Counted from the first letter of the stretch, positions 1 through 10,562 are shown. The stretch: DNA of 64,000 nucleotides from Trichococcus sp. K1Tr (GCF_028309625.1 NZ_JAQMHR010000001.1:372001-436000); one strand, 5' to 3'. Numbers and translations are program-made. The notes: generated by a model from the sequence alone, not told the origin.

Positions 1-1158
1 ATCCAAAAAGCTGCGGCCATTTTGCGTGGCTGCCACCCGAAAATTATCGGATACGGTCGCGCCGATATCCGCAAACTTGCCTTGATCCATCTTACCGCGG
101 CCTGCCATTTTTTTCGAATAAGCCAATAATGGAACATATTCGCGCGTATGGTCTGTTCCCGGGAACGTTGGATCATTCCCGTGATCTGCGGTGATCAACA
201 GCAAATCATCATCCGCTAAAGCAGCCAATATTTCCGGAATGCGCGCATCAAAATCTTCAATTGCCTCAGCATACCCTTTCACATCCCGGCGATGCCCGAA
301 GAGAGCATCGAAATCGACCAAGTTCAAGAAACTTAGGCCCCGGAAATCCTTTTCCATGACCGTCAGCAGCTGGTCGACGCCGTCCATATTGCTTTTCGTA
401 CGCACATATTCCGTGATGCCTTGGCCGTTGTAGATATCATTGATTTTGCCGATTGCGATGACATCGTAGCCGGCTTCCTTCAGATGATCCAACGTTGTTT
501 GCCCGAATGGGTCCAAGGCGTAATCGTGCCGGTTGCTTGTGCGGGTAAAATGGCCCGGAGTCCCGATATAAGGTCTGGCGATGATCCGCCCAATCATGTA
601 GGGATCCTCCAACGTGATTGCTCTGACATATTCGCAGATCGCGTACAGTTCCTCAAGCGGAATGATGTCTTCGTGTGCAGCAATCTGCAGCACTGGATCC
701 GCTGAAGTGTAGACGATCAGATCACCGGTCTTCATTTGGTGCTCACCGAACTCATCCAGGATTTCGGTCCCGCTGGCCGGCTTATTTCCGATGATTTTCC
801 GGCCTGTATGGTTTTCGATTTTCTCGATCAATTCTTGCGGGAAACCCTCAGGAAAAACGCGGAAGGGCGACTGGATGTTCAGTCCCATGATTTCCCAATG
901 GCCTGTCATCGTATCTTTACCGACGGACTGTTCCTCGAGTTTTGTGTAGTATCCGATGGATGCGCTGTCCGGCTTGACGCCGCTCAATTCACGGATATTG
1001 CCCAAACCCAACTTTTCCAGATTGGGAATTGCCAGCCCGGCAACTTCAGCGATATGTCCAAGCGTATCCGACCCGACATCGCCGAACTTGTCGGCATCAG
1101 GGGCTTCACCGATTCCGACTGAATCCAACACGATCAAATGGATGCGATTAAATTTCAT
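1..1158 (-). CDS. deoB: Phosphopentomutase DeoB (3' end cut by window edge)
   Basis: Converts ribose-1-phosphate and deoxyribose-1-phosphate to the 5-phosphates in cytosolic nucleoside salvage. The 386 residues visible belong to the alkaline-phosphatase-like metalloenzyme superfamily: metal ligand Asp12 in VLDSVGIGE, the phosphorylated-threonine motif KDTMTGHWE with Thr85, and the C-terminal metal motif TADHGND at about 324-330. Family members have about 390 residues, so only a few C-terminal residues lie outside the window. The ATG start is preceded by a clear GGGAGG site. It is the last visible gene of cvfB-fur-xerD-deoB, and the fur-xerD-deoB order matches fur-ripX-drm of Bacillus subtilis, where a purine nucleoside phosphorylase gene follows. 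The assignment is secure. Confidence 0.96.
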   Translation of the reverse strand, partial: MKFNRIHLIVLDSVGIGEAPDADKFGDVGSDTLGHIAEVAGLAIPNLEKLGLGNIRELSGVKPDSASIGYYTKLEEQSVGKDTMTGHWEIMGLNIQSPFRVFPEGFPQELIEKIENHTGRKIIGNKPASGTEILDEFGEHQMKTGDLIVYTSADPVLQIAAHEDIIPLEELYAICEYVRAITLEDPYMIGRIIARPYIGTPGHFTRTSNRHDYALDPFGQTTLDHLKEAGYDVIAIGKINDIYNGQGITEYVRTKSNMDGVDQLLTVMEKDFRGLSFLNLVDFDALFGHRRDVKGYAEAIEDFDARIPEILAALADDDLLLITADHGNDPTFPGTDHTREYVPLLAYSKKMAGRGKMDQGKFADIGATVSDNFRVAATQNGRSFLD

Positions 1159-1203
1159 GATCTTATTCCTCCCTTATCCTCAGCGGACTTGATCCGTTAC
1201 GCT

Positions 1204-2112
1204 TCAAGCACGAGGATGATACTTTTGATAGATTTCTGCCATTCTTTCTGTCGTTATGTGCGTATAAATCTGGGTTGTGGAAATATCGGCATGCCCCAAC
1301 AGTTCCTGCACGATCCGCAGATCCGCCCCATTTTCGAGGATATGCGTCGCAAAAGAATGGCGCAGCATATGCGGCGATACATTTTTTTGGATGCCGGCAT
1401 CCCGCACGGTTTGCTTCAGATTTTTCCAGATCCCTTGGCGGGTGAAGCCATTGCCATGGAAATTCAGGAACAGGAAGGCTGTTTCTTTCCTCCCATAAGC
1501 CAAAGCTGGACGACTGTCCGACAAGTATTCCGAAATCCAGAAGGCGGCTTCCTCCCCCAACGGCACGATTCTTTCTTTGTCGCCCTTCCCGATCGTTTGG
1601 ATGAACCCGATATCCAGATGGATTTCGCTCATCGTAATGTGGATGAGTTCACTGACGCGAAGGCCGGTGGCATAAAGCAGTTCCAAGATGGCACGATCCC
1701 TCAGCCCCAGAACGGTTTTGACATCCGGCGCAGCCATCAAGCGTTCGATTTCGCCCATCGAAAGCACCTTCGGCAACTTTTGCTGTTTTTTCGGCAACTG
1801 GATGGTGACCATCGGATCGTTGGCGATCAAGCCTTCTTGCTTCAAGTATTGATGGAATCTCCGCAGACTGGTGATCATCCTGCCGATAGAGGCTGTCGCC
1901 AATTTTTCTTCATTCAAAAATTGAAGATACAAAAGCACATCCGGTTTTGTCGCATCCCCGAATGCGTGAATGGCATTCTTTTCCAAAAAATGGCTGTATT
2001 TTCTGAGGTCCCGCTGATAACTGATGATTGTATTGTCGGACAACCCGCGCTCGATCCTCAAATAACGCCCATATTCATTGATTTCTTCTTCCATGTCGGT
2101 AACCCATTTCAT
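1204..2112 (-). CDS. xerD: Tyrosine recombinase XerD
   Basis: Site-specific recombinase that resolves chromosome dimers at dif together with a XerC partner, under control of the FtsK translocase encoded at about 35-37.6 kb. At 302 residues it has the usual length. It has an N-terminal SAM-like DNA-binding domain (about 10-95) and a catalytic domain with the full set Arg152 (ATGLRVSEL), Lys176 (GKGDKE), His248 and Arg251 (HMLRHSFATH), His274 (LLGHADIS) and the nucleophile Tyr283 (QIYTH). The ATG at 2112 directly abuts an AAAAGG; an ATG at 2094 (MEEEINEY) fits family alignments as well, so the first six residues are uncertain. It starts 10 bases after fur. XerD rather than XerC is inferred from the fur/deoB context. 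Confidence 0.93.
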   Translation of the reverse strand: MKWVTDMEEEINEYGRYLRIERGLSDNTIISYQRDLRKYSHFLEKNAIHAFGDATKPDVLLYLQFLNEEKLATASIGRMITSLRRFHQYLKQEGLIANDPMVTIQLPKKQQKLPKVLSMGEIERLMAAPDVKTVLGLRDRAILELLYATGLRVSELIHITMSEIHLDIGFIQTIGKGDKERIVPLGEEAAFWISEYLSDSRPALAYGRKETAFLFLNFHGNGFTRQGIWKNLKQTVRDAGIQKNVSPHMLRHSFATHILENGADLRIVQELLGHADISTTQIYTHITTERMAEIYQKYHPRA

Positions 2113-2122
2113 CCTTTTGAGG

Positions 2123-2578
2123 CTATTTGTTCCTCAGTTTTTGTTGGCATTCGCGGCAGATGCCATGGAAAGTCAAGCGATGGTCTTTTACCACGAATTG
2201 ATAGCGGGCTTCTACATCTTTTTCTACCTCACCCAGCAGATCCTCGTGTATTTCCTCGATGTTGCCGCATTCGATGCACAAAAGATGATGATGGAAATGC
2301 TCATTGCTGGTCCTTCTTAAGTCGTAGCGGGATAAGCCATCTTCAAACACTACTTTGTAAGTGATGTTCAATTCGGTCAAGATTTCCAATGTACGATAGA
2401 CCGTCGCAAGGCCGATATCAGGATGTTTAAGCCGCAACAGCAGGAAAATCTCCTCCGCACTGAGATGCTCCTTTTCCTTTTCCAGCAGCACGCCGACAGT
2501 CGCTTCCCGTTGTGGAGTGAGCTTGAATCCTGCCTCTTGCAATTGTTTTTTGATGGTGTTTAATGACAATTCCGTCAC
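2123..2578 (-). CDS. fur: Ferric uptake regulator Fur
   Basis: Metal-responsive repressor, probably of iron acquisition genes. It has a winged-helix DNA-binding domain (about 10-85; LTPQREATV and GLATVYRTLEIL) and a C-terminal dimerisation and metal-binding domain with the His-rich stretch HFHHHLLC (94-101) and two CxxC pairs (Cys101/Cys104, Cys141/Cys144) for structural zinc. Among Fur, PerR and Zur, the wording EATV-VL-E-E-HLSAE and DHRLTFHGIC is closest to Bacillus Fur as I remember it, and the neighbours xerD and deoB are those of fur in B. subtilis. The start is a GTG, 9 bases after GGAG. The gene lies 33 bases behind cvfB and is probably expressed from the cvfB promoter. Confidence 0.88.
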   Translation of the reverse strand: MTELSLNTIKKQLQEAGFKLTPQREATVGVLLEKEKEHLSAEEIFLLLRLKHPDIGLATVYRTLEILTELNITYKVVFEDGLSRYDLRRTSNEHFHHHLLCIECGNIEEIHEDLLGEVEKDVEARYQFVVKDHRLTFHGICRECQQKLRNK

Positions 2579-2611
2579 TGCTGTCGGCTCCTTTGAGGAC
2601 AGGCTGAAGAC

Positions 2612-3478
2612 CTAATCCTTTTTGATTAATTTTGTGTGTCCATCCTCTTGGATGATCAGTCTGGCCTTCAGCAAATGGCCCAAAGCTCTTTTGAATTGCG
2701 CTTTGCTGATGCCGAAGTATTCTTTGATCGCTTCCGGATCACTTTTGTCCCAATAAGGCAAACTGTGCGTAGGGCTCTGCTCCAGCAATACCAAAATCAT
2801 GGCTGCATCTTCACTGATTGCTTCATGCGCACGCGGTTTCAGGGACAGATTCAGCATGCCGTGCTGACTGATGCCGACGACCCGCCCGCTGACGACTTCG
2901 CCCAAGCGCGGTTCAATCTCCCGCTCGGATGGGTGGATGAATCCGATGTAATCATCGTCCGTCAAGATGAACGTCCCTATTAATTTCAAACGGAAGACGG
3001 TTCCGGTAATGTCCTTGTTTTTCAATTCCTCGCCCGGAGTGCGGGAAATGGAACGGAATACCGGTTCGTCGGCGATGATGCCCCACAGACGATCTTTGCT
3101 GTCCTGCTCCAGGGCGATCAGCAGGCGGTCTCCCTTTTTCGGCCAGAGTGATTTGATGTCGGGCAAGTTATCCAAGGAAACAACAATTTCTTTGTCGTCC
3201 AGGCCGATGTCAACAAACACGCCTAAATCTTTCCGGACAGCCACAACTGTCCCCCAACCATATTGGCCCACTTGGCTTGCTGGCTCCTTCAAGGTCATGC
3301 GAAGCTGCTTGTTCATCCCTTCATACACAAATCCTTTGACAGTGTCACCTAATTGCAATGCCGTTTCTGACTCTTCTTTATCCAATCGGTAGGTGATGCC
3401 GTCTTTCTGAACGAAGACACTTTTTTCGTTCTCGTCCACGATCACACCTGTGATGATTGTACCCAGTACTTTACTCAT
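2612..3478 (-). CDS. cvfB: S1-domain RNA-binding regulator CvfB (YitL family)
   Basis: Cytosolic S1-type RNA-binding protein of the CvfB/YitL family, known in staphylococci to affect virulence and RNA stability. The 288-residue product carries several OB/S1 segments (for example VGQYGWGTVVAVRKDLGVFVDIGLD, read in parts, and GEVVSGRVVGISQHGMLNL) and a C-terminal winged-helix segment (EYFGISKAQFKRALGHLLKARLI), which is the family layout. A longer open frame exists to 3649, but the ATG at 3478 has a strong TGGAGGAAAAAT ribosome site, so I start there. It is the first gene of cvfB-fur-xerD-deoB and has its own promoter at 3520-3548. The family call is firm; the biological target here is unknown. 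Confidence 0.88.
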   Translation of the reverse strand: MSKVLGTIITGVIVDENEKSVFVQKDGITYRLDKEESETALQLGDTVKGFVYEGMNKQLRMTLKEPASQVGQYGWGTVVAVRKDLGVFVDIGLDDKEIVVSLDNLPDIKSLWPKKGDRLLIALEQDSKDRLWGIIADEPVFRSISRTPGEELKNKDITGTVFRLKLIGTFILTDDDYIGFIHPSEREIEPRLGEVVSGRVVGISQHGMLNLSLKPRAHEAISEDAAMILVLLEQSPTHSLPYWDKSDPEAIKEYFGISKAQFKRALGHLLKARLIIQEDGHTKLIKKD

Positions 3479-3519
3479 ATTTTTCCTCCAGACGGTCTTT
3501 CCGTCGCTGTATTTCTTCC

Positions 3520-3548
3520 ATTTTATCATATCACAAAATGATTTCCAA
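3520..3548 (-). promoter_or_regulatory. Sigma-A promoter of the cvfB-fur-xerD-deoB operon
   Basis: On the minus strand there is TTGGAA, a 17-base spacer, then TAAAAT (3520-3525), about 42 bases before the cvfB ATG. The region upstream is AT-rich with repeated ATATTTGTGAT-like words. The prediction rests on motif match only. Confidence 0.5.
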
Positions 3549-3655
3549 AGCGTCGTTGTTGTGAGCTTGTTATATTTGTGATATTTATGATATATATGCA
3601 TTTTATCCCATCGGCTTGCGGAGACAGATGGAAGATTATGCTCAAGCAAAGCAAA

Positions 3656-3683
3656 TGGGTCCGAGACTCTCGTCCCAGACCCA
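3656..3683 (-). terminator. Hairpin terminator after pyk
   Basis: A 28-base inverted repeat pairs over 12 positions, with two G-U pairs, around a GAGA loop, and begins 25 bases after the pyk stop. On the minus strand it is followed by TTTGCTTTGCTT, a broken U-tract, so termination may be incomplete toward cvfB. Confidence 0.6.
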
Positions 3684-3708
3684 AAGATGCTCTCTAATTT
3701 AGTTAAGC

Positions 3709-5466
3709 TTAGATGGTAGTAGTTGCACCACGGTAGATGATGCCGCGACGAGAATCGATCGTGATCAATTCGTTGTCTTGCACTAATGTAGTCACATTTT
3801 CTGCTCCTACGATTACCGGAATACCGCTTGCGATACCGACTACAGCAGCATGACTTGTCAAGCCGCCAGCTTCAACGATTACCGCTGCAGCTTTTTCAAA
3901 TGCAGGCGTATAGTCTTTATCAGAGTTCTTCAACACTAAGATGCAGTCCTCTGTCACTTTAGCGATTGCTTCTTCAGCTGAAAGAGCCACGACAGCTTTA
4001 CCGATGACAGATTTGTCGCCGATACCTTGGCCGGAAGTCAATTTCGTTCCGATCAATTGGATCTTCATCAAGTTTGTAGTGCCGCGTTCGCCTACTGGTA
4101 CGCCGGCAGTGATGATGATCAAGTCGCCTTCTTTAGCGAAGTTTTCTTCTTTGGCAACTTTTGCAGCCAATTCCATCATTTCATCAGTTGAATCAGGTTT
4201 TTCGGTTACGAACGGATAAACACCCCATGAAAGGGCCAATCCACGTCTTTGACGCTCCGAGAAAGTGATTGCAACGATGTGTGATTTCGGACGGTATTTA
4301 GAGATCATGCGCGCTGTATGTCCAGACTCAGTAGCGGCAACGATTGTTTGAATGTTAAGATTGCGTGCAGTATGTCCAACTGATTGACCGATTGCTTCAG
4401 CCATATCTGTGTTGCTGTATGCTTTCAAAGCAAATGCATCTTGTCCAACGATCGCTTCTTCCGTGCGGATAGCGATTGTAGCCATTGTCGTAACAGCTTC
4501 AACCGGGTAATCACCAGCAGCTGTTTCTCCGGATAGCATAACTGCATCAGTTCCGTCGAAGATAGCGTTGGCAACGTCTCCTGCTTCAGCACGTGTAGGA
4601 CGTGGGTTGCGTTGCATAGAATCCAGCATTTGAGTTGCTGTAATGACTGGTTTGCCTAAAGCGTTACATTTTTTGATCAACATTTTTTGTGCGATAGGAA
4701 CTTCTTCAGTAGGGATTTCTACTCCTAAGTCACCACGGGCAACCATCAAACCTTGAGAAACTTTCAAGATTTCATCGATGTTATCAAGACCTTCTTGGTT
4801 TTCGATTTTAGGGATGATTTGGATGTGGGTTGCGTTATGTTTTTCCAAAATTTCAGTGATAGCCAATACATCACTTGCGCGACGCACGAAGCTTGCTGCG
4901 ATGAAATCAACATCATTTTCGATACCGAAGATGATATCGTCAGCATCTTTTTGTGTAAGACCAGGGAAGTTTGTTTTGATACCAGGTAGATTGACGCCTT
5001 TTTTGTTTTTCAAGATGCCTGAGTTTTTGATCAAAGTAACAATTTCATTGTTCTCTTTGTCAAGTTCAGTCACTTCAAGGTCAATCAAGCCGTCATCCAA
5101 TAAGATGTGGTTTCCGACAACAACATCGTTGATCAATTCTGGGTAAGTGATAGAGAATTTATCTTTCGTACCCTCAACTTCTGTCATGGAGATTCTTACT
5201 GTTTCGCCGGTGATCAACGACACGATGCCGTCCTTCATGTTGTTTGTACGGATTTCAGGCCCTTTTGTATCCAATAGGATAGCGCACATTTTGCCTGTGA
5301 TTTTTGATGCTTCGCGGATGTTGACGATACGAGCGCCATGCTCTTCAAAGTCACCGTGCGAGAAGTTCAAGCGGGCAACGTTCATGCCTGCGTTCATCAA
5401 TTTAACGAGTGTTTCTACAGATTCACTGGCAGGCCCGATCGTACATACAATTTTTGTCTTTTTCAT
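3709..5466 (-). CDS. pyk: Pyruvate kinase with C-terminal PEP-utiliser domain
   Basis: Catalyses the last step of glycolysis, phosphoenolpyruvate plus ADP to pyruvate plus ATP. The 585-residue protein has the barrel/B-domain core (TIGPASES near the start, ARLNFSHG, the [12 protein letters not shown] active-site segment) and the allosteric domain with [14 protein letters not shown]. The extra C-terminal domain of Bacillus-type enzymes resembles the phosphohistidine domain of PEP-utilising enzymes and keeps the TSHAA motif (His539). The ATG at 5466 has GAGGTG upstream; six upstream residues in the open frame are not needed. It follows pfkA by 50 bases, so pfkA-pyk is one operon, and it ends in a hairpin at 3656-3683. 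Confidence 0.97.
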   Translation of the reverse strand: MKKTKIVCTIGPASESVETLVKLMNAGMNVARLNFSHGDFEEHGARIVNIREASKITGKMCAILLDTKGPEIRTNNMKDGIVSLITGETVRISMTEVEGTKDKFSITYPELINDVVVGNHILLDDGLIDLEVTELDKENNEIVTLIKNSGILKNKKGVNLPGIKTNFPGLTQKDADDIIFGIENDVDFIAASFVRRASDVLAITEILEKHNATHIQIIPKIENQEGLDNIDEILKVSQGLMVARGDLGVEIPTEEVPIAQKMLIKKCNALGKPVITATQMLDSMQRNPRPTRAEAGDVANAIFDGTDAVMLSGETAAGDYPVEAVTTMATIAIRTEEAIVGQDAFALKAYSNTDMAEAIGQSVGHTARNLNIQTIVAATESGHTARMISKYRPKSHIVAITFSERQRRGLALSWGVYPFVTEKPDSTDEMMELAAKVAKEENFAKEGDLIIITAGVPVGERGTTNLMKIQLIGTKLTSGQGIGDKSVIGKAVVALSAEEAIAKVTEDCILVLKNSDKDYTPAFEKAAAVIVEAGGLTSHAAVVGIASGIPVIVGAENVTTLVQDNELITIDSRRGIIYRGATTTI

Positions 5467-5516
5467 AGAAAATAAGCACCTCATTTTATATTTTGTAAAA
5501 CGTAATCAACTTCTGG

Positions 5517-6485
<969 letters not shown>

Positions 6486-6565
6486 TCACCTCATCAATAA
6501 AGTTAAAAACTCTCAATTTCCAAAAAAATCCGTGCATTAAATATTTTTTGAATTTGTCCTTCACT

Positions 6566-6594
6566 ATCTTATCATCTTTTTATGAAAATGTCTT
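6566..6594 (-). promoter_or_regulatory. Candidate promoter of pfkA-pyk
   Basis: On the minus strand AAGACA, a 17-base spacer and TAAGAT (6566-6571) lie about 87 bases before the pfkA ATG. Each hexamer matches the sigma-A consensus at 4 of 6 positions. I found no good CcpA site nearby. Confidence 0.35.
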
Positions 6595-6649
6595 TTAATT
6601 TCACGTTTTTTTGATTGTTAAAAAAGAAACAATGAAAAATAATGGCTTC

Positions 6650-6678
6650 TTGTCCGGAATATCGCCACATTCGGACAA
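6650..6678. terminator. Inverted repeat, possible dnaE terminator
   Basis: TTGTCCG and CGGACAA arms, extended by AAT/ATT with one bulged base, enclose a short loop. On the minus strand it lies about 125 bases after the dnaE stop and before the pfkA promoter, but it is followed by only a scattered T-run, so its role as terminator is uncertain. Confidence 0.4.
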
Positions 6679-6801
6679 ATTGTTATTACTACCGCCCGCC
6701 TCCGAGTAATTCGACACAGATAGGCTCAACCAAAACGGCTGAACACGTCTGGGCAGTTTTCGCTTTTATGAAAACAGTATATGGATATCAACTTTTCGCT
6801 T

Positions 6802-9800
6802 TCATTTGACAGCAACATTTCCGCTCCCAAAAATAGCCTGCAGTGATTCAAGCAGCTCGGCCGAAATGCTGACCCAGTTTTCAGCCGTCAAGCGCATCGT
6901 TTGTTTAGTGGCTTCGTTATACAGAATGACAGGATGGTCCCCTGGTTGCTTGTTCAGGATCCGATACATTTTTCCGAACAATTCAGGCATATTGTTTTCC
7001 GCAGTCAAACGGATGAAGACATTTTCCTTTTTTTGACCCATCATTTCCTGATAGGCTTCGGCATCCCAGATGTGCGTGACCAAAAAATTCGTTTTGTCGG
7101 CTTGTTTGGACCGCTCCAGCTTGCCTTCGACGACAAGCAACTGGTTTGCTTTCAGCAGTTTCATGAACCGGATATAGTACTCGGGGAAAATCGTGACGCT
7201 GATTTCGCCGGTACTGTCTGTCATGTTTGCGAATGCCATTGGATCGCCCTTCTTTGTCTGGATTCTGCGGATGTCTTTGATCAATCCCATCGTGCGCATT
7301 TTTTTGTCGTATGCCAGCTCGGTGACGTATACAACTGCACCGTTGTTGTACAATTTGCCGAATTGGTCGATCGGATGGCCCTTCAAAGAATGGCCCAGTG
7401 CAGCTTCCTCCAAATCCAGCAATTCCAACAGCGGCAATTCTTCCGTTTCGACATATTTCGGTTCCAGTATCGAAAAGAGATCGATGTTGTTTCCGCTGTA
7501 ATCGATGCTGTTCAGCATACCCGGCAGCGACTCCAACAGCGTCGCGCGCGAATGCCCGAAACTGTCGAACGCCCCGCTATAGATGAGCGGCGTGATGTTT
7601 TCGTTCTTCAGCCACTTCGGATGGATCCTTCTCAAAAATTGAACGAAATCCTTGTAGTGCCCATGGGCTTGGCGTTCTTTGATGATTTCCTGGATGAAAT
7701 CGCGTCTGAGGCCTTTGATCCCGCCCAAGCCGAATTGGATCGTCTGTTGCTGCAGTGCAAATTTCCAGTTGCTTGTGTTGATGTCCGGATAGGAAATGCT
7801 GATGTTGCGCCTTTTCAGTTCGATGAAATACTCCCTCATCTTATCCGAGTGTTGGTTGACGGAATTCAGCAAAGCGGCGAAAAATGCTTCCGGGAAATGC
7901 GCCTTCATGTAGGCAAGTTGGTAGGCTATGAAAGAATAGGCGACCGAATGCGAACGGTTGAACCCGTAATTGGCGAAGCGCTCGATGTAGTCGTACACTT
8001 GCTCGGCCGTCTGTTCGGAATAGCCTTGTTGCAGCGAACCTTCAATAAAGTGCCTTCTTTCTTCATCAATGGCCGATTTTTGTTTTTTGCCTATCGCTCT
8101 TCTGAGGATATCCGCTTCCCCCAAACTGAAGCCAGCCATCCGGGAAGCCACCTGCATGACCTGTTCCTGATAGACCATTACCCCGTAGGTTACCTCGAGG
8201 ATCGATTTCAGATCGGGATGGAGATAATCGATTGCGGCCAACCCTTTTTTCCGCGAAATGAAGAGGTCGATCTGTTCCATCGGACCCGGTCGGTAAAGCG
8301 CATTGACGGCGGCAATATCTTCGATCGATTCCGGCCCGAGCTTGCGCAACACATTTTTTATGCCTGGGGATTCAAACTGGAACACCCCATTCGTATCCGC
8401 TTTTCGGAATATTTCGAGCGTCCGATCATCATCCATCGGTATTCCCCAAATGTTGATGCTCTCTTTGTGCGCAGCGCTGGCCAACTGTACTGCATCGTTC
8501 AGTATCGTCAGATTTTTCAGCCCCAGGAAGTCCATTTTGAGCAGGCCGATTTCCTCGATGTTGCCCATCGTGTATTGTGTCAGATACAGCTCGCTGTTTT
8601 TCTTCTGCAAAGGCACAATGTCCCTTAACGGATTGTCGCTGATGACGACGCCTGCCGCATGAGTGGAAACATGCCGCGGAACGCCTTCAATTTTTTCGGC
8701 AGTCTCATACAGGAGGCGATTCACATCCGTCGCGCTGATCAGATTCTGCAGTTCTTTCGATTTCTGTCTTGCCTCCGCCAGACTGATGCCCAATTGATTC
8801 GGGATCGCATTCGACCAGGCTTGCGCCTCCGCAACCGTTAATCCGAATACCCGTGCGGTATCCCGCAAAGACATTTTTGCGGCCAGCGTCCCAAATGTGG
8901 CTATCTGGGCGACGTGGTCCGAACCGTATTTGTCCCGGACATAATGCAGAATATCATCCCTTCGGTTATCCGGGAAATCCAAATCGATATCCGGCAGGTT
9001 GTAGCGTTCTTTGTTCAAAAACCGCTCAAACAACAGATTGTATTTGATTGGATCGACATGGGTGATGCGCAGGACGTACGACACGAGCGAACCGGCGGCA
9101 GATCCCCTGCCGGCTCCCGGCATGATTTTCGCTTTTCGGGCATACGCCATCACATCCCAAACGATAAGGAAGTAATCATCGAAGCCCATTTCATGGATGA
9201 CTTCCAATTCATATGCCAAGCGTTTTTCATATGCCGCATCCGGGGCAGCGATCCGCTGACGCAACCCTTCTTCGCAGAGCCTCCTGAGGTATGCTTGGGG
9301 TGTCGTCCCGGCAGGCAGCGGGTAGCGCGGCAACAGCGACTGATGCAGCGGCAGATCGATTTCGATTTCGCCGGCAATTTTTTGGGTCGTTTCAGCCGAC
9401 TCGACCAAATCAGCTTCCCGGAATTTCCTTTCGATTTCTCCGCAGGACGGCAAGTAATAGGTGCCATCCAAAGCTTCCGACTGCAGATCCACCTTTTCGT
9501 TCGCTTCGATCGCCTTCAGGACACGGCAACTGAAATTGTCGCTCGGTTCCAGATATCTGACGTCATGCATGGCTGTAGTCGGAATGTTTGTCGCCTGCGA
9601 TAAATGCTTCAATTGCGGAAGGATCGGTTTCATTTTCTCGTGGAGCTGAACGCCCAAATAAAAATTGCCGTGGGTGAAGATTTTTTTCCAGGCCAAACTG
9701 GCTGCTTTGGCGTTCTCCTGATCGTTTCCGTTCAAAAAGCTTTCGATCTCGCCCTTTTCTCCTGGGGTGATGGCGATGATGCGGCTTGAATCATCCTCCA

Positions 9801-10140
9801 AAAGGGAAAGCAATTCCCGATCCGAAGCGTCCTGATTCCTGACCGTCGACAAAGCCATCAACCTTTTGTAGCCCTCATAATCCTTCGCCAACAAAACCAA
9901 CGGAAAGGTGCGATCTTTACTGATGATTCCGGGCAAATCCAGTTGGATCCCCAGAATGGGTTGGATAGCGTACTTTTTGCAAAGTTTGAAGAAGTCGACT
10001 TGGCCATAAAGGACATTTTGGTCCGTCAATGCGATGGCCTGATATCCTTTTGCCTTGGCGCTGCGCACCAAATCCTCTATTCGGGTAGTCGTCTGCAAAA
10101 GAGAATAGGCACTGATGACCTGCAAATGCACAAAAGACAT
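6802..10140 (-). CDS. dnaE: DNA polymerase III alpha subunit DnaE
   Basis: Replicative C-family DNA polymerase; in Firmicutes DnaE extends RNA primers on the lagging strand before handing over to PolC. The 1112-residue protein has an N-terminal PHP domain (about 1-200), then the polymerase core with GRGSAAGS (344-351) and the catalytic acidic motif PDIDLDF (383-389), a helix-hairpin-helix region, and a C-terminal OB fold (about 960-1050; RRIQTKKGDPMAFANMTD). The PHP motif reads ALTDQN where active PHP domains have a TDH motif, so this PHP domain is probably not a proofreading nuclease. The ATG has an excellent AAGGAGG site, and a TATAAT lies upstream at 10174-10179. It diverges from the DUF2929 gene. 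Confidence 0.96.
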   Translation of the reverse strand: MSFVHLQVISAYSLLQTTTRIEDLVRSAKAKGYQAIALTDQNVLYGQVDFFKLCKKYAIQPILGIQLDLPGIISKDRTFPLVLLAKDYEGYKRLMALSTVRNQDASDRELLSLLEDDSSRIIAITPGEKGEIESFLNGNDQENAKAASLAWKKIFTHGNFYLGVQLHEKMKPILPQLKHLSQATNIPTTAMHDVRYLEPSDNFSCRVLKAIEANEKVDLQSEALDGTYYLPSCGEIERKFREADLVESAETTQKIAGEIEIDLPLHQSLLPRYPLPAGTTPQAYLRRLCEEGLRQRIAAPDAAYEKRLAYELEVIHEMGFDDYFLIVWDVMAYARKAKIMPGAGRGSAAGSLVSYVLRITHVDPIKYNLLFERFLNKERYNLPDIDLDFPDNRRDDILHYVRDKYGSDHVAQIATFGTLAAKMSLRDTARVFGLTVAEAQAWSNAIPNQLGISLAEARQKSKELQNLISATDVNRLLYETAEKIEGVPRHVSTHAAGVVISDNPLRDIVPLQKKNSELYLTQYTMGNIEEIGLLKMDFLGLKNLTILNDAVQLASAAHKESINIWGIPMDDDRTLEIFRKADTNGVFQFESPGIKNVLRKLGPESIEDIAAVNALYRPGPMEQIDLFISRKKGLAAIDYLHPDLKSILEVTYGVMVYQEQVMQVASRMAGFSLGEADILRRAIGKKQKSAIDEERRHFIEGSLQQGYSEQTAEQVYDYIERFANYGFNRSHSVAYSFIAYQLAYMKAHFPEAFFAALLNSVNQHSDKMREYFIELKRRNISISYPDINTSNWKFALQQQTIQFGLGGIKGLRRDFIQEIIKERQAHGHYKDFVQFLRRIHPKWLKNENITPLIYSGAFDSFGHSRATLLESLPGMLNSIDYSGNNIDLFSILEPKYVETEELPLLELLDLEEAALGHSLKGHPIDQFGKLYNNGAVVYVTELAYDKKMRTMGLIKDIRRIQTKKGDPMAFANMTDSTGEISVTIFPEYYIRFMKLLKANQLLVVEGKLERSKQADKTNFLVTHIWDAEAYQEMMGQKKENVFIRLTAENNMPELFGKMYRILNKQPGDHPVILYNEATKQTMRLTAENWVSISAELLESLQAIFGSGNVAVK

Positions 10141-10173
10141 GTCTGAGACCTCCTTTTTCTAATCAATATTATC

Positions 10174-10202
10174 ATTATAGCGTACCCGTCCTAATCCAAG
10201 AA
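10174..10202 (-). promoter_or_regulatory. dnaE promoter
   Basis: A perfect TATAAT lies on the minus strand 33 bases before the dnaE ATG, with a poor -35 (TTCTTG) 17 bases further upstream. Confidence 0.5.
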
Positions 10203-10229
10203 GCGAAAAAGTCGCTGGGCAAGTAATGC

Positions 10230-10257
10230 TTGTCATCTCCAAAAAAAGTGATAAAAT
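10230..10257 (+). promoter_or_regulatory. Promoter of the DUF2929 gene
   Basis: TTGTCA (10230-10235), a 16-base spacer and TAAAAT (10252-10257), 26 bases before the ATG. It gives a short leader containing GAGGTG. Confidence 0.6.
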
Positions 10258-10283
10258 GAATTTCGAGAAGAGGTGTAAACGAC

Positions 10284-10463
10284 ATGAAATATATTGCAAT
10301 CATTTTTTGGGGATTTATCTTAGGGCAAGTATCTGTTTATCTGGGCAGCGCCTTATCCGGCGGCAGCTATGACTTTATGATCGCAACCATGACGGGTATC
10401 TTTACCGCGCTGATCGTAGTTCTTGTTTCTGCGTTGATGCCGAAGACGGCCTCCCATAAATAA
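10284..10463 (+). CDS. DUF2929 (YjzD-like) small membrane protein
   Basis: A 59-residue protein starting MKYIAIIFWGFILGQ, with two hydrophobic segments (about 4-24 and 31-51) and a short basic tail. Size, the aromatic first helix and the glycine/serine turn resemble the DUF2929/YjzD family of Firmicute micro-proteins, whose function I do not know. GAGGTG precedes the ATG at normal distance, a good promoter lies just upstream, and a strong terminator follows the stop, so it forms a complete monocistronic unit divergent from dnaE. Confidence 0.75.
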   Translation: MKYIAIIFWGFILGQVSVYLGSALSGGSYDFMIATMTGIFTALIVVLVSALMPKTASHK

Positions 10464-10497
10464 CCGATAGTTCGTTCCAAAGACGGCATTAAAATCG

Positions 10498-10535
10498 AAA
10501 AAACCTTCAGGGATCAATTTCCTGAAGGTTTTTTT
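10498..10535. terminator. Bidirectional terminator between DUF2929 gene and queA
   Basis: AACCTTCAGG and CCTGAAGGTT arms around a 9-base loop, with T-runs on the 3' side on both strands. It terminates the DUF2929 gene (plus) and ruvAB-queA (minus). Confidence 0.9.
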
Positions 10536-10562
10536 GGCTGAACGAACCCGTTCCGCTTTTCT

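Noticed and set aside
1138-2364. 408-codon open frame antisense to xerD and the end of fur
   Set aside because: Spans two real genes on the other strand, has no ribosome site, and has the low-complexity composition typical of shadow frames.
3479-3700. Repeated ATATTTGTGATATTTATGATAT-like words upstream of cvfB
   Set aside because: AT-rich promoter sequence with no regular repeat unit; not a CRISPR or other array.
6901-8628. 575-codon open frame on the plus strand opposite dnaE
   Set aside because: No ribosome site, protein rich in His/Phe/Arg/Gln of no recognisable family, and it lies fully antisense to a clear dnaE. Such frames arise from codon bias of the opposite strand.
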